Shown: positions 9,761-18,509 of the stretch, piece by piece
Layout of the letters: each line of letters begins with the position of its first letter
Position numbering within the stretch: the stretch's first letter is position 1
From: Phycisphaerae bacterium
GTDB lineage: Bacteria; Planctomycetota; Phycisphaerae; Tepidisphaerales; Tepidisphaeraceae
Direction: 5' to 3'
DNA: 64,000 bases
Assembly (NCBI GenBank): GCA_026004655.1
Contig: BPJO01000008.1
Coordinates: forward strand, 95,118 to 159,117
Notes under the pieces: generated by a model
Told to the model about the DNA's origin: nothing
Databases searched by the model: none
What the model saw: only the letters and a program-made list of their open reading frames with translations
Made by a program: the position numbers and the translations under genes

Positions 9761-10138
9761 GTGGAAAAGGACGATATACGCTTGAGATGCAATATTATGT
9801 TCAAGGATCGCCGTCATCCTATTCTAGATATTCCGTTGACTTCGGTTCTCAAACCCGAGATCGCCTTATCCTTGCAGCAAGTTTTAAGAATTTACACCGT
9901 GGGCAATCTCATCGATGCTTGGCAAGACCCTCGCGACCAGAAACGGATCGAGCAACTGTTTGATACGCCCGATCAGGCTAGACACGCAGTGAGTGTCTGC
10001 GCCACCTGGCTGGGATTTGATACCCTTGTCATGCGAAAACCCAACGGGGATCCCTGGCGAGCTGGAGAGATTACCCTTCAATCACCCACAGCCCACGACT
10101 TGCCTGCTTCTGATCCCGATGGCGAAATTCCTTTCTGA
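9761..10138 (+). CDS. Conserved-looking hypothetical protein
   Basis: About 125 residues, no family recognised. A GTG start at 9761 is preferred because a Gly-Gly-Gly-Ala-Gly-type ribosome binding sequence (GGGAG, about 9750-9754) sits six bases upstream; a TTG six bases earlier would overlap that site. The sequence is mixed alpha/beta in character with no membrane segment or signal peptide, and has a central segment with Val-Gly-Asn-Leu-Ile-Asp-Ala-Trp. It is divergent from the ketosynthase pair, with 93 bases between starts. The Cys content is low and no metal-binding pattern is visible. Confidence 0.55.
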   Translation: MEKDDIRLRCNIMFKDRRHPILDIPLTSVLKPEIALSLQQVLRIYTVGNLIDAWQDPRDQKRIEQLFDTPDQARHAVSVCATWLGFDTLVMRKPNGDPWRAGEITLQSPTAHDLPASDPDGEIPF

Positions 10139-10189
10139 TGATTTCACGACCCGGAAGAGTTCTGGTGGTGGCGGTGCTTTTTTTACAGA

Positions 10190-10321
10190 TCACGTCGAGT
10201 GGGTTATCAAGTAAATCCATATCAGGATACCGACCCATCCGATGAATCCCAGAACGGAGATGAACAAACCCACGGGACGAGGCTTGAGCGGACGGAAAGG
10301 TGATAACGTGGGCGCGGTCAT
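10190..10321 (-). CDS. 43-residue single-pass membrane protein
   Basis: A short frame reading Met-Thr-Ala-Pro-Thr-Leu-Ser and ending in His-Ser-Thr. Its ATG overlaps the stop of the Minf_1886-family gene as ATGA (10318-10321), the usual sign of translational coupling. A charged, Pro-rich N-terminus (about 1-17) is followed by one hydrophobic helix (about 18-40) rich in Gly, Ile and Trp. The stop is TGA at 10190-10192. It is too short for standard gene calling. No homologue is recognised; it could anchor or modulate its upstream neighbour, which is speculation from position only. Confidence 0.55.
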   Translation of the reverse strand: MTAPTLSPFRPLKPRPVGLFISVLGFIGWVGILIWIYLITHST

Positions 10322-10725
10322 CGATTTACACGCTCGGACCGGATCTGATAACCGGAATCGAACGCTTTTCGAAAGTCATAAACGTTTCTGAAATCTTCGA
10401 TCGTGTCCTGATCGGTTTTGCTGAACAATCCGGCTGAGATCATGGCATAGACGATCCGACCGAAGTCCATCGTGCTGAAAATGCCCCAACGTTCCAGCAC
10501 CAGTCTGGCCAACATCCCCCATCGGGCAATCGCCAGTTCACGAAGTCCTTCTGACAACTCTCGTCCGGTCACGTGGCGATCGGATGTCAGATCCGCTTTC
10601 GTGCCATGAAGTTTATCCGAGGTGTATTTCAGACCTTCTTGAACAAAAATAAACGCTTCCGGAGCGTAGTGCATCTCGGCAGCAAGCGTCTCGATCGACT
10701 TGGCAGAAATGGGCGGCTCTGGCAT
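10318..10725 (-). CDS. Minf_1886 family protein
   Basis: About 135 residues with the features of the uncharacterised Minf_1886 family, common in Planctomycetota and Verrucomicrobia: an early Ala-Pro-Glu-Ala-Phe-Ile-Phe-Val-Gln-Glu-Gly segment, then Arg-His-Val-Thr-Gly-Arg-Glu-Leu, Arg-Glu-Leu-Ala, and a C-terminal Ser-Lys-Thr-Asp-Gln-Asp followed by Asp-Phe and Tyr-Asp-Phe. The ATG at 10725 is preferred over an in-frame GTG at 10731. No biochemical role is established. Its 3' end overlaps the 43-residue membrane protein gene. It is divergent from the sugar kinase, and the shared upstream region holds a large inverted repeat. Confidence 0.8.
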   Translation of the reverse strand: MPEPPISAKSIETLAAEMHYAPEAFIFVQEGLKYTSDKLHGTKADLTSDRHVTGRELSEGLRELAIARWGMLARLVLERWGIFSTMDFGRIVYAMISAGLFSKTDQDTIEDFRNVYDFRKAFDSGYQIRSERVNR

Positions 10726-10756
10726 GCACACAGTTTATAGGTCTGTCTTATTTTGT

Positions 10757-10807
10757 CCACCAAATGTCCAAAAGAGAACGCATTTGTCGTACTCGACAAT
10801 TTGGTGG
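10757..10807. promoter_or_regulatory. Long inverted repeat between divergent genes, candidate operator
   Basis: Two arms, CCACCAAATGTC (10757-10768) and GACAATTTGGTGG (10795-10807), pair over a perfect nine-base outer block and a three-base inner block with one unpaired A, around a 26-base spacer. It lies midway between the Minf_1886-family gene and the kdgK-like gene, close enough to control both. The spacer is long for a hairpin terminator and there is no T run, so a dimeric or looping regulator site is the better guess. No regulator gene is adjacent. Confidence 0.4.
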
Positions 10808-10826
10808 TTTGGTTTAAATTAAGATT

Positions 10827-11912
10827 ATGACACTCTCAATTCGCGATTCCATTTCTACGAAATATGACCTGATGTCTCTAGGGGAATGTATGGTGCGTTT
10901 GTCACCACCGGGACATGGCAGGATCGAGTTTTCACCGACTCTGGAAGTTTGGGTGGGCGGTGGTGAGTATAACGTCGCTTATGCCCTAGCCCGACTCGGA
11001 ATGCGTACCGGTTTCCTTTCTCGACTTGTGGACAACCCGGTCGGACGGATCATCCTCAATCATGGACGGGCGGTCGGTGTGGATATGTCGCACGTCGTGA
11101 TGGCCAAATATGACGGGGTAGGAAAGACCGATCGCGTCGGATTGAACTTTACCGAAGTCGGGACCGGTGTTCGGGCTTCGGTTACGATGTACGACCGCGG
11201 ACACTCTGCTGCCATGAACATGAAACCCGGAATGATCGATTTCAAGGACATTTTCGGAAAACAAGGGGTCCGATGGCTGCATACGGGTGGCATTTTTACC
11301 GCCTTGTCGGACGGGACGGCCCAGGTCTGCAAAGAAGCCCTTGTGGCTGCCAAGGAATCCGGAACGATCGTAAGTTATGATCTGAATTTCCGGTCCAAAC
11401 TTTGGTCCGCCAAAGAAGCCCAAGCCAAAACCAAAGATCTGGTTCCCTATATCGACTGTCTGATCGGTAACGAAGAAGACTTTCAGAAGGTGCTCGGATT
11501 CGAAGTCGAAGGGGTCGACGAAAATCTGTCGGCTTTGGACACCAGTGCGTACAAAAAGATGGTGGAAAAAGTCGTGAAGACCTATCCGAATATCAAAGTG
11601 GTCGGAACGACGCTCCGCGAAGTGAAAAGTGGTCTGATCAACAACTGGTCGGCTATTCTCTACGTTAACGGTCAGTTCTATGAATCGCGTCAGTACAAAG
11701 ATCTGGAGATCGAGGACCGGGTCGGGGGCGGCGACGGGTTTAGCTCTGGATTTGCCTACGGATTCCTGAACGGAAAAACCCCTCAGGAATGTGTCGATTT
11801 GGGCGCAGCCCACGGCGCGCTTCTTCAAACGACGCGGGGCGATTCTTCCCAGATCGATCTGGACGAACTCATGCACGTCTTCAAAGGTGGCTCGGCACGG
11901 ATCAAACGATAA
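10827..11912 (+). CDS. kdgK: PfkB-family sugar kinase, probable 2-keto-3-deoxygluconate kinase
   Basis: A 361-residue ribokinase/PfkB kinase. The N-terminal Ser-Leu-Gly-Glu-Cys-Met-Val-Arg-Leu-Ser segment resembles KdgK-type enzymes, and a Gly-Gly-Gly-Glu-Tyr-Asn-Val-Ala substrate-loop motif follows at about 48-55. The C-terminal catalytic/anion-hole motif is Gly-Gly-Gly-Asp-Gly-Phe, so the catalytic Asp is present although the usual Ala is Gly. The family phosphorylates KDG to KDPG. UxuA and a mannonate oxidoreductase at 33.7-35.8 kb would feed the same pathway, which supports this substrate over fructose or adenosine. A hairpin terminator follows at 11961. Substrate is inferred. Confidence 0.75.
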   Translation: MTLSIRDSISTKYDLMSLGECMVRLSPPGHGRIEFSPTLEVWVGGGEYNVAYALARLGMRTGFLSRLVDNPVGRIILNHGRAVGVDMSHVVMAKYDGVGKTDRVGLNFTEVGTGVRASVTMYDRGHSAAMNMKPGMIDFKDIFGKQGVRWLHTGGIFTALSDGTAQVCKEALVAAKESGTIVSYDLNFRSKLWSAKEAQAKTKDLVPYIDCLIGNEEDFQKVLGFEVEGVDENLSALDTSAYKKMVEKVVKTYPNIKVVGTTLREVKSGLINNWSAILYVNGQFYESRQYKDLEIEDRVGGGDGFSSGFAYGFLNGKTPQECVDLGAAHGALLQTTRGDSSQIDLDELMHVFKGGSARIKR

Positions 11913-11960
11913 CTTCGTTGGAAAATCCTGCAGGCTCGATGAAAAGTCGCTGGTACTTCT

Positions 11961-12004
11961 ACTCGCGTCAAGTATCAGTCGTTGGTGGGTGACGCGGGTT
12001 TTTT
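11961..12004 (+). terminator. Rho-independent terminator after the sugar kinase
   Basis: A ten-base stem, ACTCGCGTCA (11961-11970) pairing with TGACGCGGGT (11990-11999, one G-U pair), closes a 19-base loop and runs directly into six T residues (11999-12004). It lies 48 bases past the kinase stop and reads in the kinase direction. The opposite strand lacks a T run, so it should act one way only. Confidence 0.7.
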
Positions 12005-12010
12005 CTGCTT

Positions 12011-12676
12011 TTAACGATATCGTTCGCCCCGATCCCGACGTTCACGGATACGGTCTTCGGCCGAATCTCGATCTCGTTGCTGGTCACGGTCTCTTTTTCG
12101 TTGCTCACGGAAGTGGTCCGCATCATCCCAACGGGCGGGTTGGGAATAAACTCGCCCGCGATCGACACGAATGTCTAGTTCACGTCGTGGGGTCGGAGCG
12201 GTGGTCCAATAACCTTCGCGAACGCAGACCTGCCGGGGAACGTACTGCCAATACCCTTCGCGGACTAGTACACGCCGTTCGATCGTCTTCCATTGCCCTT
12301 CACGAATGACAAACCGTATTTTCCGCTCCTCATAGTGACCGGGTTCGACCAGAACGGTTTCGTAGCGGATAACGACTCTGCCGCTATAATCCAGACACCG
12401 GATTTCTCGTTGTTCGTAACGATCCGGGATCCAGACGCGTTCGCAACGTTCCTCAATGACAGGTTCCTGCCAGACCCGTTCATAGTGGATTTCGTAAACC
12501 GGTTCGATCCAGACCTGTTCCTGATGGACCTCATAAATCGGTTCAACCCAAATTCGCCCGGGATTCCCTGCCTCTATCGAAACGTCCACCGACCAGTCCC
12601 CGGCCCGGACCGGAGTTTGGGTGCACAATCCCATCCCTACCAATACTAAAAAAACTGTTGAGATCCGTCGTTTCAT
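12011..12676 (-). CDS. Exported protein with Val-Trp-x-x-Pro-x-Tyr repeats
   Basis: About 221 residues. The ATG at 12676 is chosen for a GAGAGG ribosome binding site nine bases upstream and because it begins a signal peptide (about 1-25, ending Pro-Val-Arg-Ala). The mature protein contains a run of imperfect repeats of about 12-13 residues (roughly residues 40-80) built on Val-Trp-Ile-Glu-Pro-Val-Tyr-Glu, followed by related segments rich in Arg, Glu, Trp and Tyr. The last 60 residues are very rich in Arg, Asp and Glu (Arg-Asp-Arg-type runs). Proteins with such Trp/Pro/Tyr repeats recur in planctomycetes, but no role is known to me. A cell-envelope location is inferred from the signal peptide. 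Confidence 0.65.
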   Translation of the reverse strand: MKRRISTVFLVLVGMGLCTQTPVRAGDWSVDVSIEAGNPGRIWVEPIYEVHQEQVWIEPVYEIHYERVWQEPVIEERCERVWIPDRYEQREIRCLDYSGRVVIRYETVLVEPGHYEERKIRFVIREGQWKTIERRVLVREGYWQYVPRQVCVREGYWTTAPTPRRELDIRVDRGRVYSQPARWDDADHFREQRKRDRDQQRDRDSAEDRIRERRDRGERYR

Positions 12677-12750
12677 ATCCGAACACCTCTCTTGTTCAGA
12701 CACAGGAGAATGTCCGAGGTCAGGAAGAATCCTAAGTCAATGAAATACCT

Positions 12751-13791
12751 TCACTTATAATCCGATCGGGTCTGATACCCTTCGGCGTCAGTCCGGAAAA
12801 GGTACTGGTAAGTCCATGTCAAGGTCCGACCCGGTGGAAGGTCGATATCCAAGAATGGTTCGACCGAAATGACCTCTGGAATAGCAAAAAAGACGTACTT
12901 TGCGGGTGTAAAATCGTGAGAAACGGTCAGTTGAAGTTTCCCTTTCCGGAGCGTGAACGACTTCGCGGGGTCGCTCGAATTAATCGAAATAGGAAACCAA
13001 ACACTATTTGTAGTAGATTTCGTGACCCTGAGCGTATCACTCGATTGGTTAATTTCGATCGAATCCGGTATTCGAGCTTTATCGTCGAATCGAATCGGGC
13101 GGTCAAACTCGATCCGGATAGGAGGTTCAAATCCTCGCGAATCCGGGCGGAGAAAATTATGATTATACACATCGGTCACAATCGGATTTTGTCCGATGTT
13201 TTCCAGCCTACACCCGATCAGTAATTTTTGCGCGTCCAGCCGAACTGTCTTGGAATATTCATAACCCCATCCGTGGTATTGAAGTTTTTGTCTAAAACTG
13301 ACCTGTTTACGGTCCTCAGAGACCGTCACCGACCAGTCACCCGTATCGAGAATACGGTATGGCCGACGGAAAAAGTAAGGTTGCCCGTCGTCGGGTTTTT
13401 GCAGCACTCCCACCCCAATCTTGATGAAACCTTCAAGTGGTTTTGCCTCCTCAAAGCCCAAAGGAGACTTCATTCCGAACTCGAGCACTGGCCCCGTTGC
13501 GTTGTCGTGGTCACCGGTGGGATCATCACTCGGATTCCACTCATCCCAGAAAGTCATTGAATCAAACTGAGCTTTATTGATCATCCCTGACCAGTCGAAT
13601 CGCGTCCCTCGATAATGTCCATTTTGAGGATCGGGTAGATACACCAAAACACTGAGTTTACCTGACTCCAGAACGACGGCTGGCACAGGCTGGGTTGTCG
13701 ATGGGGTTTCTGCGCAGGCTGATAAAATCATACTTCCGAATAGTCCGATGATACCGAGAAATGTCATGACTGTTCTCTCTGACCGAGTCAT
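12751..13791 (-). CDS. Mutarotase-like lipoprotein
   Basis: A 346-residue protein with a lipoprotein signal (Met-Ile-Leu-Ser-Ala-Cys, lipidated Cys near residue 26) and a Thr-Gln-Pro linker, so it is expected to be membrane-anchored outside the cytoplasm. The body resembles aldose-1-epimerase-type beta-sandwich proteins: tracts such as Tyr-Ser-Lys-Thr-Val-Arg-Leu, Gln-Asn-Pro-Ile-Val-Thr-Asp-Val-Tyr-Asn-His-Asn-Phe and a late Leu-Thr-Trp-Thr-Tyr-Gln-Tyr. The ATG at 13791 overlaps the stop of the glycoside-hydrolase-like gene (ATGA). An ATG at 13767 has a better ribosome binding site and would keep the signal peptide. Context suggests a sugar-handling unit. Enzymatic activity is not established. 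Confidence 0.6.
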   Translation of the reverse strand: MTRSERTVMTFLGIIGLFGSMILSACAETPSTTQPVPAVVLESGKLSVLVYLPDPQNGHYRGTRFDWSGMINKAQFDSMTFWDEWNPSDDPTGDHDNATGPVLEFGMKSPLGFEEAKPLEGFIKIGVGVLQKPDDGQPYFFRRPYRILDTGDWSVTVSEDRKQVSFRQKLQYHGWGYEYSKTVRLDAQKLLIGCRLENIGQNPIVTDVYNHNFLRPDSRGFEPPIRIEFDRPIRFDDKARIPDSIEINQSSDTLRVTKSTTNSVWFPISINSSDPAKSFTLRKGKLQLTVSHDFTPAKYVFFAIPEVISVEPFLDIDLPPGRTLTWTYQYLFRTDAEGYQTRSDYK

Positions 13792-15768
13792 TCAAAAACA
13801 ACCATTGCGTGACCTTGAACTCGTGGAACCTGCAGGTTAACCCGACCCGCCAGATGCTCAAACTCTATCGGATCCCCCTCCGGCGCCAAATAGACCCGTT
13901 TAGGGGATTTTCGACTTCTCAATGATAACGGAACCGAATATAGCGGAACAATGTCCTCCACAATATCCAGCTTATCGGTTCTACGTTCCGGAGCGTATTG
14001 TAGCACGTGTACGATTGTCCTGTTTTTCTGACGCATCACGGTCGCTTCGGTCGTTGTTGGGGCATCGAGTCGAAGCAGTGGCTCGGGCATCAGCAACTGA
14101 ATGACATTTCTAACCAGAAGCCGAAGCGGATAATTCCCGTTCTTCGCAAAACTCCCGAACACCGGTGCAGCAATATACGCGATCTTACCCCGTAGAACCG
14201 CTAGCGAATACCGACTCGGTTTATCCCCGGGCGTCTGCGCGTGCGACGAAAAATGCTCCCAAGTCCTTTCAAAATAGGGCTCTACGACAGATCCCAACGA
14301 CTTGGCTCCGTTGGCAGGTGTGACACGAATTGTGGTGTCATACAGAACATGATCAGAATCAGGAACATCTTCCCGGATCGACTTTCCAAAACGCATATAG
14401 GTGGTGGTGAAAGGGGATACTCCGTGGCTGACTACCGGGAGGGATTTCCAGATCAGTTGCATCGAGTTTTCTTCAAACCCGGAATAACCTGTCGCCAGTA
14501 CCGACCCACCCCCGCGAATGTATGCGTCTAGTTTTTTGCATAAACCCGAATCCAGCCTGGCCACATCGGGTAGGATGATCAGTTCGTATTTCTTCCAGTT
14601 GGTCTTCGGAAGAATGATATCGAACTGGTGTTTGAGCTGTGTCAGCATCCGTGTTACGCCCTCTCGCGTACTGCCGAACACATTGGTAGTTCTCTGATCA
14701 TCCACCAGCAACACCCCGATCTGTGTGAGGGGTTTGGCGTCTTCCAACCAGGGCTCCCGATCGGCAACCCGTTTGTAAACTTTTCCGATCAATTCATAGG
14801 CCCCCCGATCCAACGTACCGCGAGGATGCAGTTGATCTCCGATCGAACATTGAGCCCCGTGCGCCATCATTTGAGAGGTTTCGTATTCCAATGCGGCGTA
14901 GGGCTTGAGTCCACCAAAATCCGCCCAAGATTTGTGGAACCGGGCTGTCATTCCTAAGTAAGGACGGTTGAAGTTTCGCGCAAACCTCACATTGGTCGGA
15001 AAATACATGTACCCCCCATCCGCCGGTCGGAAGTGCTTCGATCTCGATCTGAGACTGCATCGGCGCTTCTTCAGCCAGATTCCAGAGAGGACGTGAATTG
15101 AAATAATAACTCCCCTTTGGCGAATACTGCTTGACCAACTTGGAGAATCGTTTCATGTACGCAATCGCCACGTCATGGGCATATTTGACCCGATCCTCCT
15201 CTGACCCGGGATCGTATCCTTTTGTCTTCATACCGTCCTTGGCCCAGTTGCTGACCGAACGCTGATCCCAGCACATATCGAAAAAGATCCCATCAACGGG
15301 TTTGAATGTTTCGAGTACTTCGACGACCTGCTCGTATAAGTACTCCTGATAAGGGCTCGACATATCCAGGATCTGCCACGTGAACGGGTCGTGCGCCAAA
15401 GGCCCACGGCCTACCCGTGTTCCGTCAGGTCTCAATGCCACCCATTCCGGATGCGTATTGGCAGCAAACTCATCACATTGAACCGAAATATAAATCGGCG
15501 CACGAATGTTCCTTTTATGTAATGCTTCAATTTGCCGTCCGAGCAGGTCAAAACCGGTTTGCAGTCCCGGATGACGGGCAGGATGACGGGTATTGTAATA
15601 CAGATGTCCATGATGGCATTTGGCAAACACCGTGACGCTATTGACGTTGGCGTCTTTCATCATGTCACCGAACGTGTCCGCATCAAACTCTGAACCGATC
15701 CCCGGGATCCACGGTCCGGTATGAAAGTCCAAATGAATCTGACGCGTTGCCAACTTAAATCCTTCCAT
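13788..15768 (-). CDS. Glycoside-hydrolase-like protein (GHL6/fucosidase-like), frameshifted
   Basis: Two overlapping frames form one 659-residue protein if one G is removed from the G6 run at 15012-15017 (read on the minus strand): the join then reads Gly-Gly-Trp-Gly-Tyr-Met-Tyr-Phe-Pro-Thr-Asn. The N-terminal half is a TIM-barrel of the GHL6 / alpha-L-fucosidase-like type, with Val-Phe-Ala-Lys-Cys-His-His-Gly-His near residue 50 and Gly-Ile-Phe-Phe-Asp-Met-Cys-Trp as a likely catalytic strand. The C-terminal half resembles a beta-galactosidase trimerisation-like domain, with Val-Leu-Leu-Val-Asp-Asp. There is no signal peptide. Its stop overlaps the mutarotase-like lipoprotein start. The full-length restoration is exactly divisible by three. 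Substrate unknown. Confidence 0.7.
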
Positions 15769-16166
15769 TCAGATCTCCTTATTGGAAACCACCAACTTCA
15801 ATTATCGGGTAGTGTAAAGCAGAGTCATTCGATTACCTAATGTGCCCTCATACCTGGAATCCCCGTTGAAGATTCGCCGGGTGATTCTTTGAAGCTTTAT
15901 GAATAAACCCAGCGCCTAACCTACGGAGGAGGTATCACGCGACTGAAGCGACAATTACTGGCGTTCTCGGGATGTCAGATGGAATTTCGGGTAGGAAGAC
16001 CCGGCCCGATACGATCTTCCGGTTTGTATAAACCCCATCCCGATTTTAGATTCCGCCTGCATAGCTTATTCCAAGGACTTCGGTACGAGGTACGGAATGA
16101 TTCTGCGGGATCAGGGCGACACAGTGATGTGAGTAAAGCTTATCTCCCCTATCAACACGGTTTGAA
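15769..16166. other. Intergenic stretch without a supported gene
   Basis: About 400 bases between the glycoside-hydrolase-like gene and tRNA-Lys. A purine-rich GGAGGAGG is present near 15925, followed by a short frame that runs into the tRNA, but no start codon lies at a usable distance and the translation shows no recognisable features. The part nearest 15769 presumably holds the promoter of the minus-strand operon. Nothing else was identified. Confidence 0.4.
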
Positions 16167-16239
<73 letters not shown>

Positions 16240-16453
16240 ATACCTTCAATGTACCGCAAGACGGTTTTAACGCAAGTTTTCAAGAAACCGATTCAACCAC
16301 CAAACGCGTTCACGCTGCACGCTGGATTGCTCGAATGGACTCTCAACAAGTTCGGAAAAACAAGTGGGTGATTAGCAATGTGAACAACCGTTTTTATAAT
16401 CGGGTAATTTAATGCTGATCGAGGATATGATCGGTGTTTCATTGATGTGACGA

Positions 16454-18463
16454 ATGTCACGGCGGTTCATGGTTGTACTTCGCAAATATTCCGGTGAGAT
16501 CGAAAGACTCGAAAATCGATGTCTGCTGGCGTTTGAGGACTGGGGGCTGGCCGAGCGACTAATCCGTCTTCCGGACGCGATCGACGCCTACAGAAGCATG
16601 CCCTTGAACGGGGCAGGACAGACCATTGCGGTAATCGATTCCGGGATCGATTACACCCACCCCGCGCTTGGAGGAGGATTCGGTCCATCATTTAAAGTCG
16701 TCGGGGGTTATGATTTTGTAGACAACGATCCGGACCCCATGGATACCTACGGTCACGGGACCGAAGTAGCCGGAATTATTGCTGCCGATGAGTTCATGGC
16801 CGACGGTTTGAGACACCGGGGGATCGCTCCGTCAGCCAAACTGGTATCACTGAGAATCGACTCTAATGGGGGTTCGGTACCCGATTCGCGGATCGAACAG
16901 GCTTTACAGTGGGTGATAGATAACCGTACGACTTATGAGATTACGGTGGTCAACATTTCATACGGGACTGGTCGATACGACGAGCCGACGATCAGCACCA
17001 TTTACGGTGATGAGATTCAGACACTGATTGATTCCGGGGTCACCATCGTCGCAGCCGCGGGGAACGGGGGGGTAGCATCCGGTCGAGGGATCGACACCCC
17101 GGCTGCGGATCCGAACGTCATTGCGGTAGGGTCTGTTAACGGGGAGGACGTGATTTCCAGTTTTTCAGAACGAGGTAACGTGCTAGACATTCTGGCCCCG
17201 GGCGAGTTTGTCTACACCACACTTCGATCCGGTGGGTACGGCGTGGTGGATGGTACGAGTTTTGCATCGCCTGTAGTGGCTGGGACGGTTGCTCTCATGC
17301 GGTCAATCGACTCGCAGTTGCGCCCGGCAGACATCCGTTCCATCCTTGTTTCTTCAGGTGTGCTGAACTTTGACGGTGATTTGGAAGATGCCCCTTATAC
17401 CCGTCTGACTTTTCCAAGACTGGACTTGCTGTCCGCATTGGAATTGACCCGTTCGCGAATGGATGCCCCCCCGGCTGAGCAGCAATTGTTCGGCCAATAC
17501 GGGAATGGCAACAGCCTGGCTGTGGATCGCTTTGGAATTACTCATTTCGTTTATTACGATTCTTCAGCGCGGACAATGCGTTACAGCACACGCTCTAATG
17601 CCGGGGTTTGGTCCCGACTTCAGACCATCGATACCTCACTACCTTTTCAGGGTTATTATCTCTCATTAGCGGTCGATCGCTGGGGCAGGCCTTCAGTAGC
17701 TTATTTTGACGGCGTGAACGGCGATCTGAAGTACGCTCACTTTAATGGTGTGCGATGGACCACCGAATCGATTGATACCAAAAACTCCGTAGGGCTTTAT
17801 CCGTCGCTGGTCTTTGATCGGAACGAGCTGCCGGTAATCAGTTATTATCGGAAAACTACGGGTGATCTGCGAGTCGCACGTCAAAATGATCAAGGAAACT
17901 GGGTCATTACAGAGGTGGACGCCAACGGTGATGTGGGACGGGATACGAGCTTGTCCATGGATCGCAACGGAAGGCTGGGTATCGCCTACGCGGATTCGAC
18001 CACAGGATTTCTGAAATACGCCATGTATAATCCGTCTACAGACCAGTGGGCCAACACGTTTGTCGATAAACTCACTCGGGGTGTGTCATTCATTTCCACC
18101 CGTTTTGATCCGGACAACAAACCAGTCATCAGTTACTATGATGCGACGCCGGCCGATCTTAAAATCGCGCGTTTCTATGCACGCAAGTGGACGACCGAAC
18201 GGGTGGTTTCCCGTGGAGCAACCGGATTGTTTTCAAACCTCTTTTTTGATACTTCCGGGGATGCCAACATTTTGTACTTCGATAAACGTGCTCAATCGGT
18301 CATGCGGGCAACATCCTCGTCAGGGGTGTGGACCCTTCAGACCCTTTTCAGCTCGGCAGGACGATTCATTGCTTCAGCCGAAGATGGATACACGGGAGTG
18401 CTGCGGTTCAGCTACTATGACAACCTCAATGCCAAGTTGAGGATAAGCCAGACACCCATCTAG
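16454..18463 (+). CDS. Secreted subtilase with C-terminal propeller-like repeats
   Basis: A 669-residue S8 serine protease. The N-terminus carries Glu-Arg-Leu-Glu-Asn-Arg-Cys-Leu-Leu-Ala (about 17-26), a planctomycete export-associated motif. The triad is complete: Asp62 (Ile-Asp-Ser-Gly), His101 (Gly-His-Gly-Thr) and Ser269 (Gly-Thr-Ser-Phe-Ala-Ser-Pro). From about residue 345 to the end there are seven repeats of about 45 residues built on Ser-Leu-x-x-Asp-Arg-x-Gly, then Val/Ile-x-Tyr-Tyr/Phe-Asp, then Asp-Leu-Lys-Tyr/Ile-Ala, then Trp-x-x-Glu-x-Val-Asp. This fits a beta-propeller, possibly seven-bladed. The protein stands alone on its strand. Substrate unknown; proteolysis outside the cell is inferred. 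Confidence 0.88.
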   Translation: MSRRFMVVLRKYSGEIERLENRCLLAFEDWGLAERLIRLPDAIDAYRSMPLNGAGQTIAVIDSGIDYTHPALGGGFGPSFKVVGGYDFVDNDPDPMDTYGHGTEVAGIIAADEFMADGLRHRGIAPSAKLVSLRIDSNGGSVPDSRIEQALQWVIDNRTTYEITVVNISYGTGRYDEPTISTIYGDEIQTLIDSGVTIVAAAGNGGVASGRGIDTPAADPNVIAVGSVNGEDVISSFSERGNVLDILAPGEFVYTTLRSGGYGVVDGTSFASPVVAGTVALMRSIDSQLRPADIRSILVSSGVLNFDGDLEDAPYTRLTFPRLDLLSALELTRSRMDAPPAEQQLFGQYGNGNSLAVDRFGITHFVYYDSSARTMRYSTRSNAGVWSRLQTIDTSLPFQGYYLSLAVDRWGRPSVAYFDGVNGDLKYAHFNGVRWTTESIDTKNSVGLYPSLVFDRNELPVISYYRKTTGDLRVARQNDQGNWVITEVDANGDVGRDTSLSMDRNGRLGIAYADSTTGFLKYAMYNPSTDQWANTFVDKLTRGVSFISTRFDPDNKPVISYYDATPADLKIARFYARKWTTERVVSRGATGLFSNLFFDTSGDANILYFDKRAQSVMRATSSSGVWTLQTLFSSAGRFIASAEDGYTGVLRFSYYDNLNAKLRISQTPI

Positions 18464-18509
18464 TGGTTGCAATCAAGCTTTCGCGCGTTTTCGGTTCAGC
18501 GCCTGTATG

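Noticed and set aside
10986..11876. 296-codon open frame antisense to the sugar kinase
   Set aside because: The kinase on the plus strand has a complete PfkB signature; the antisense translation shows no known motif and looks like a by-product of codon bias.
13788..15768. Programmed frameshift at the G6 run
   Set aside because: No stimulatory hairpin or upstream Shine-Dalgarno-like element was recognised at the site, and other genes in the window show similar single-base shifts, so a shared error source is simpler.
18464..18509. Terminator between the convergent subtilase and DUF1207-like genes
   Set aside because: The 46-base gap holds no stable stem followed by a T run on either strand.
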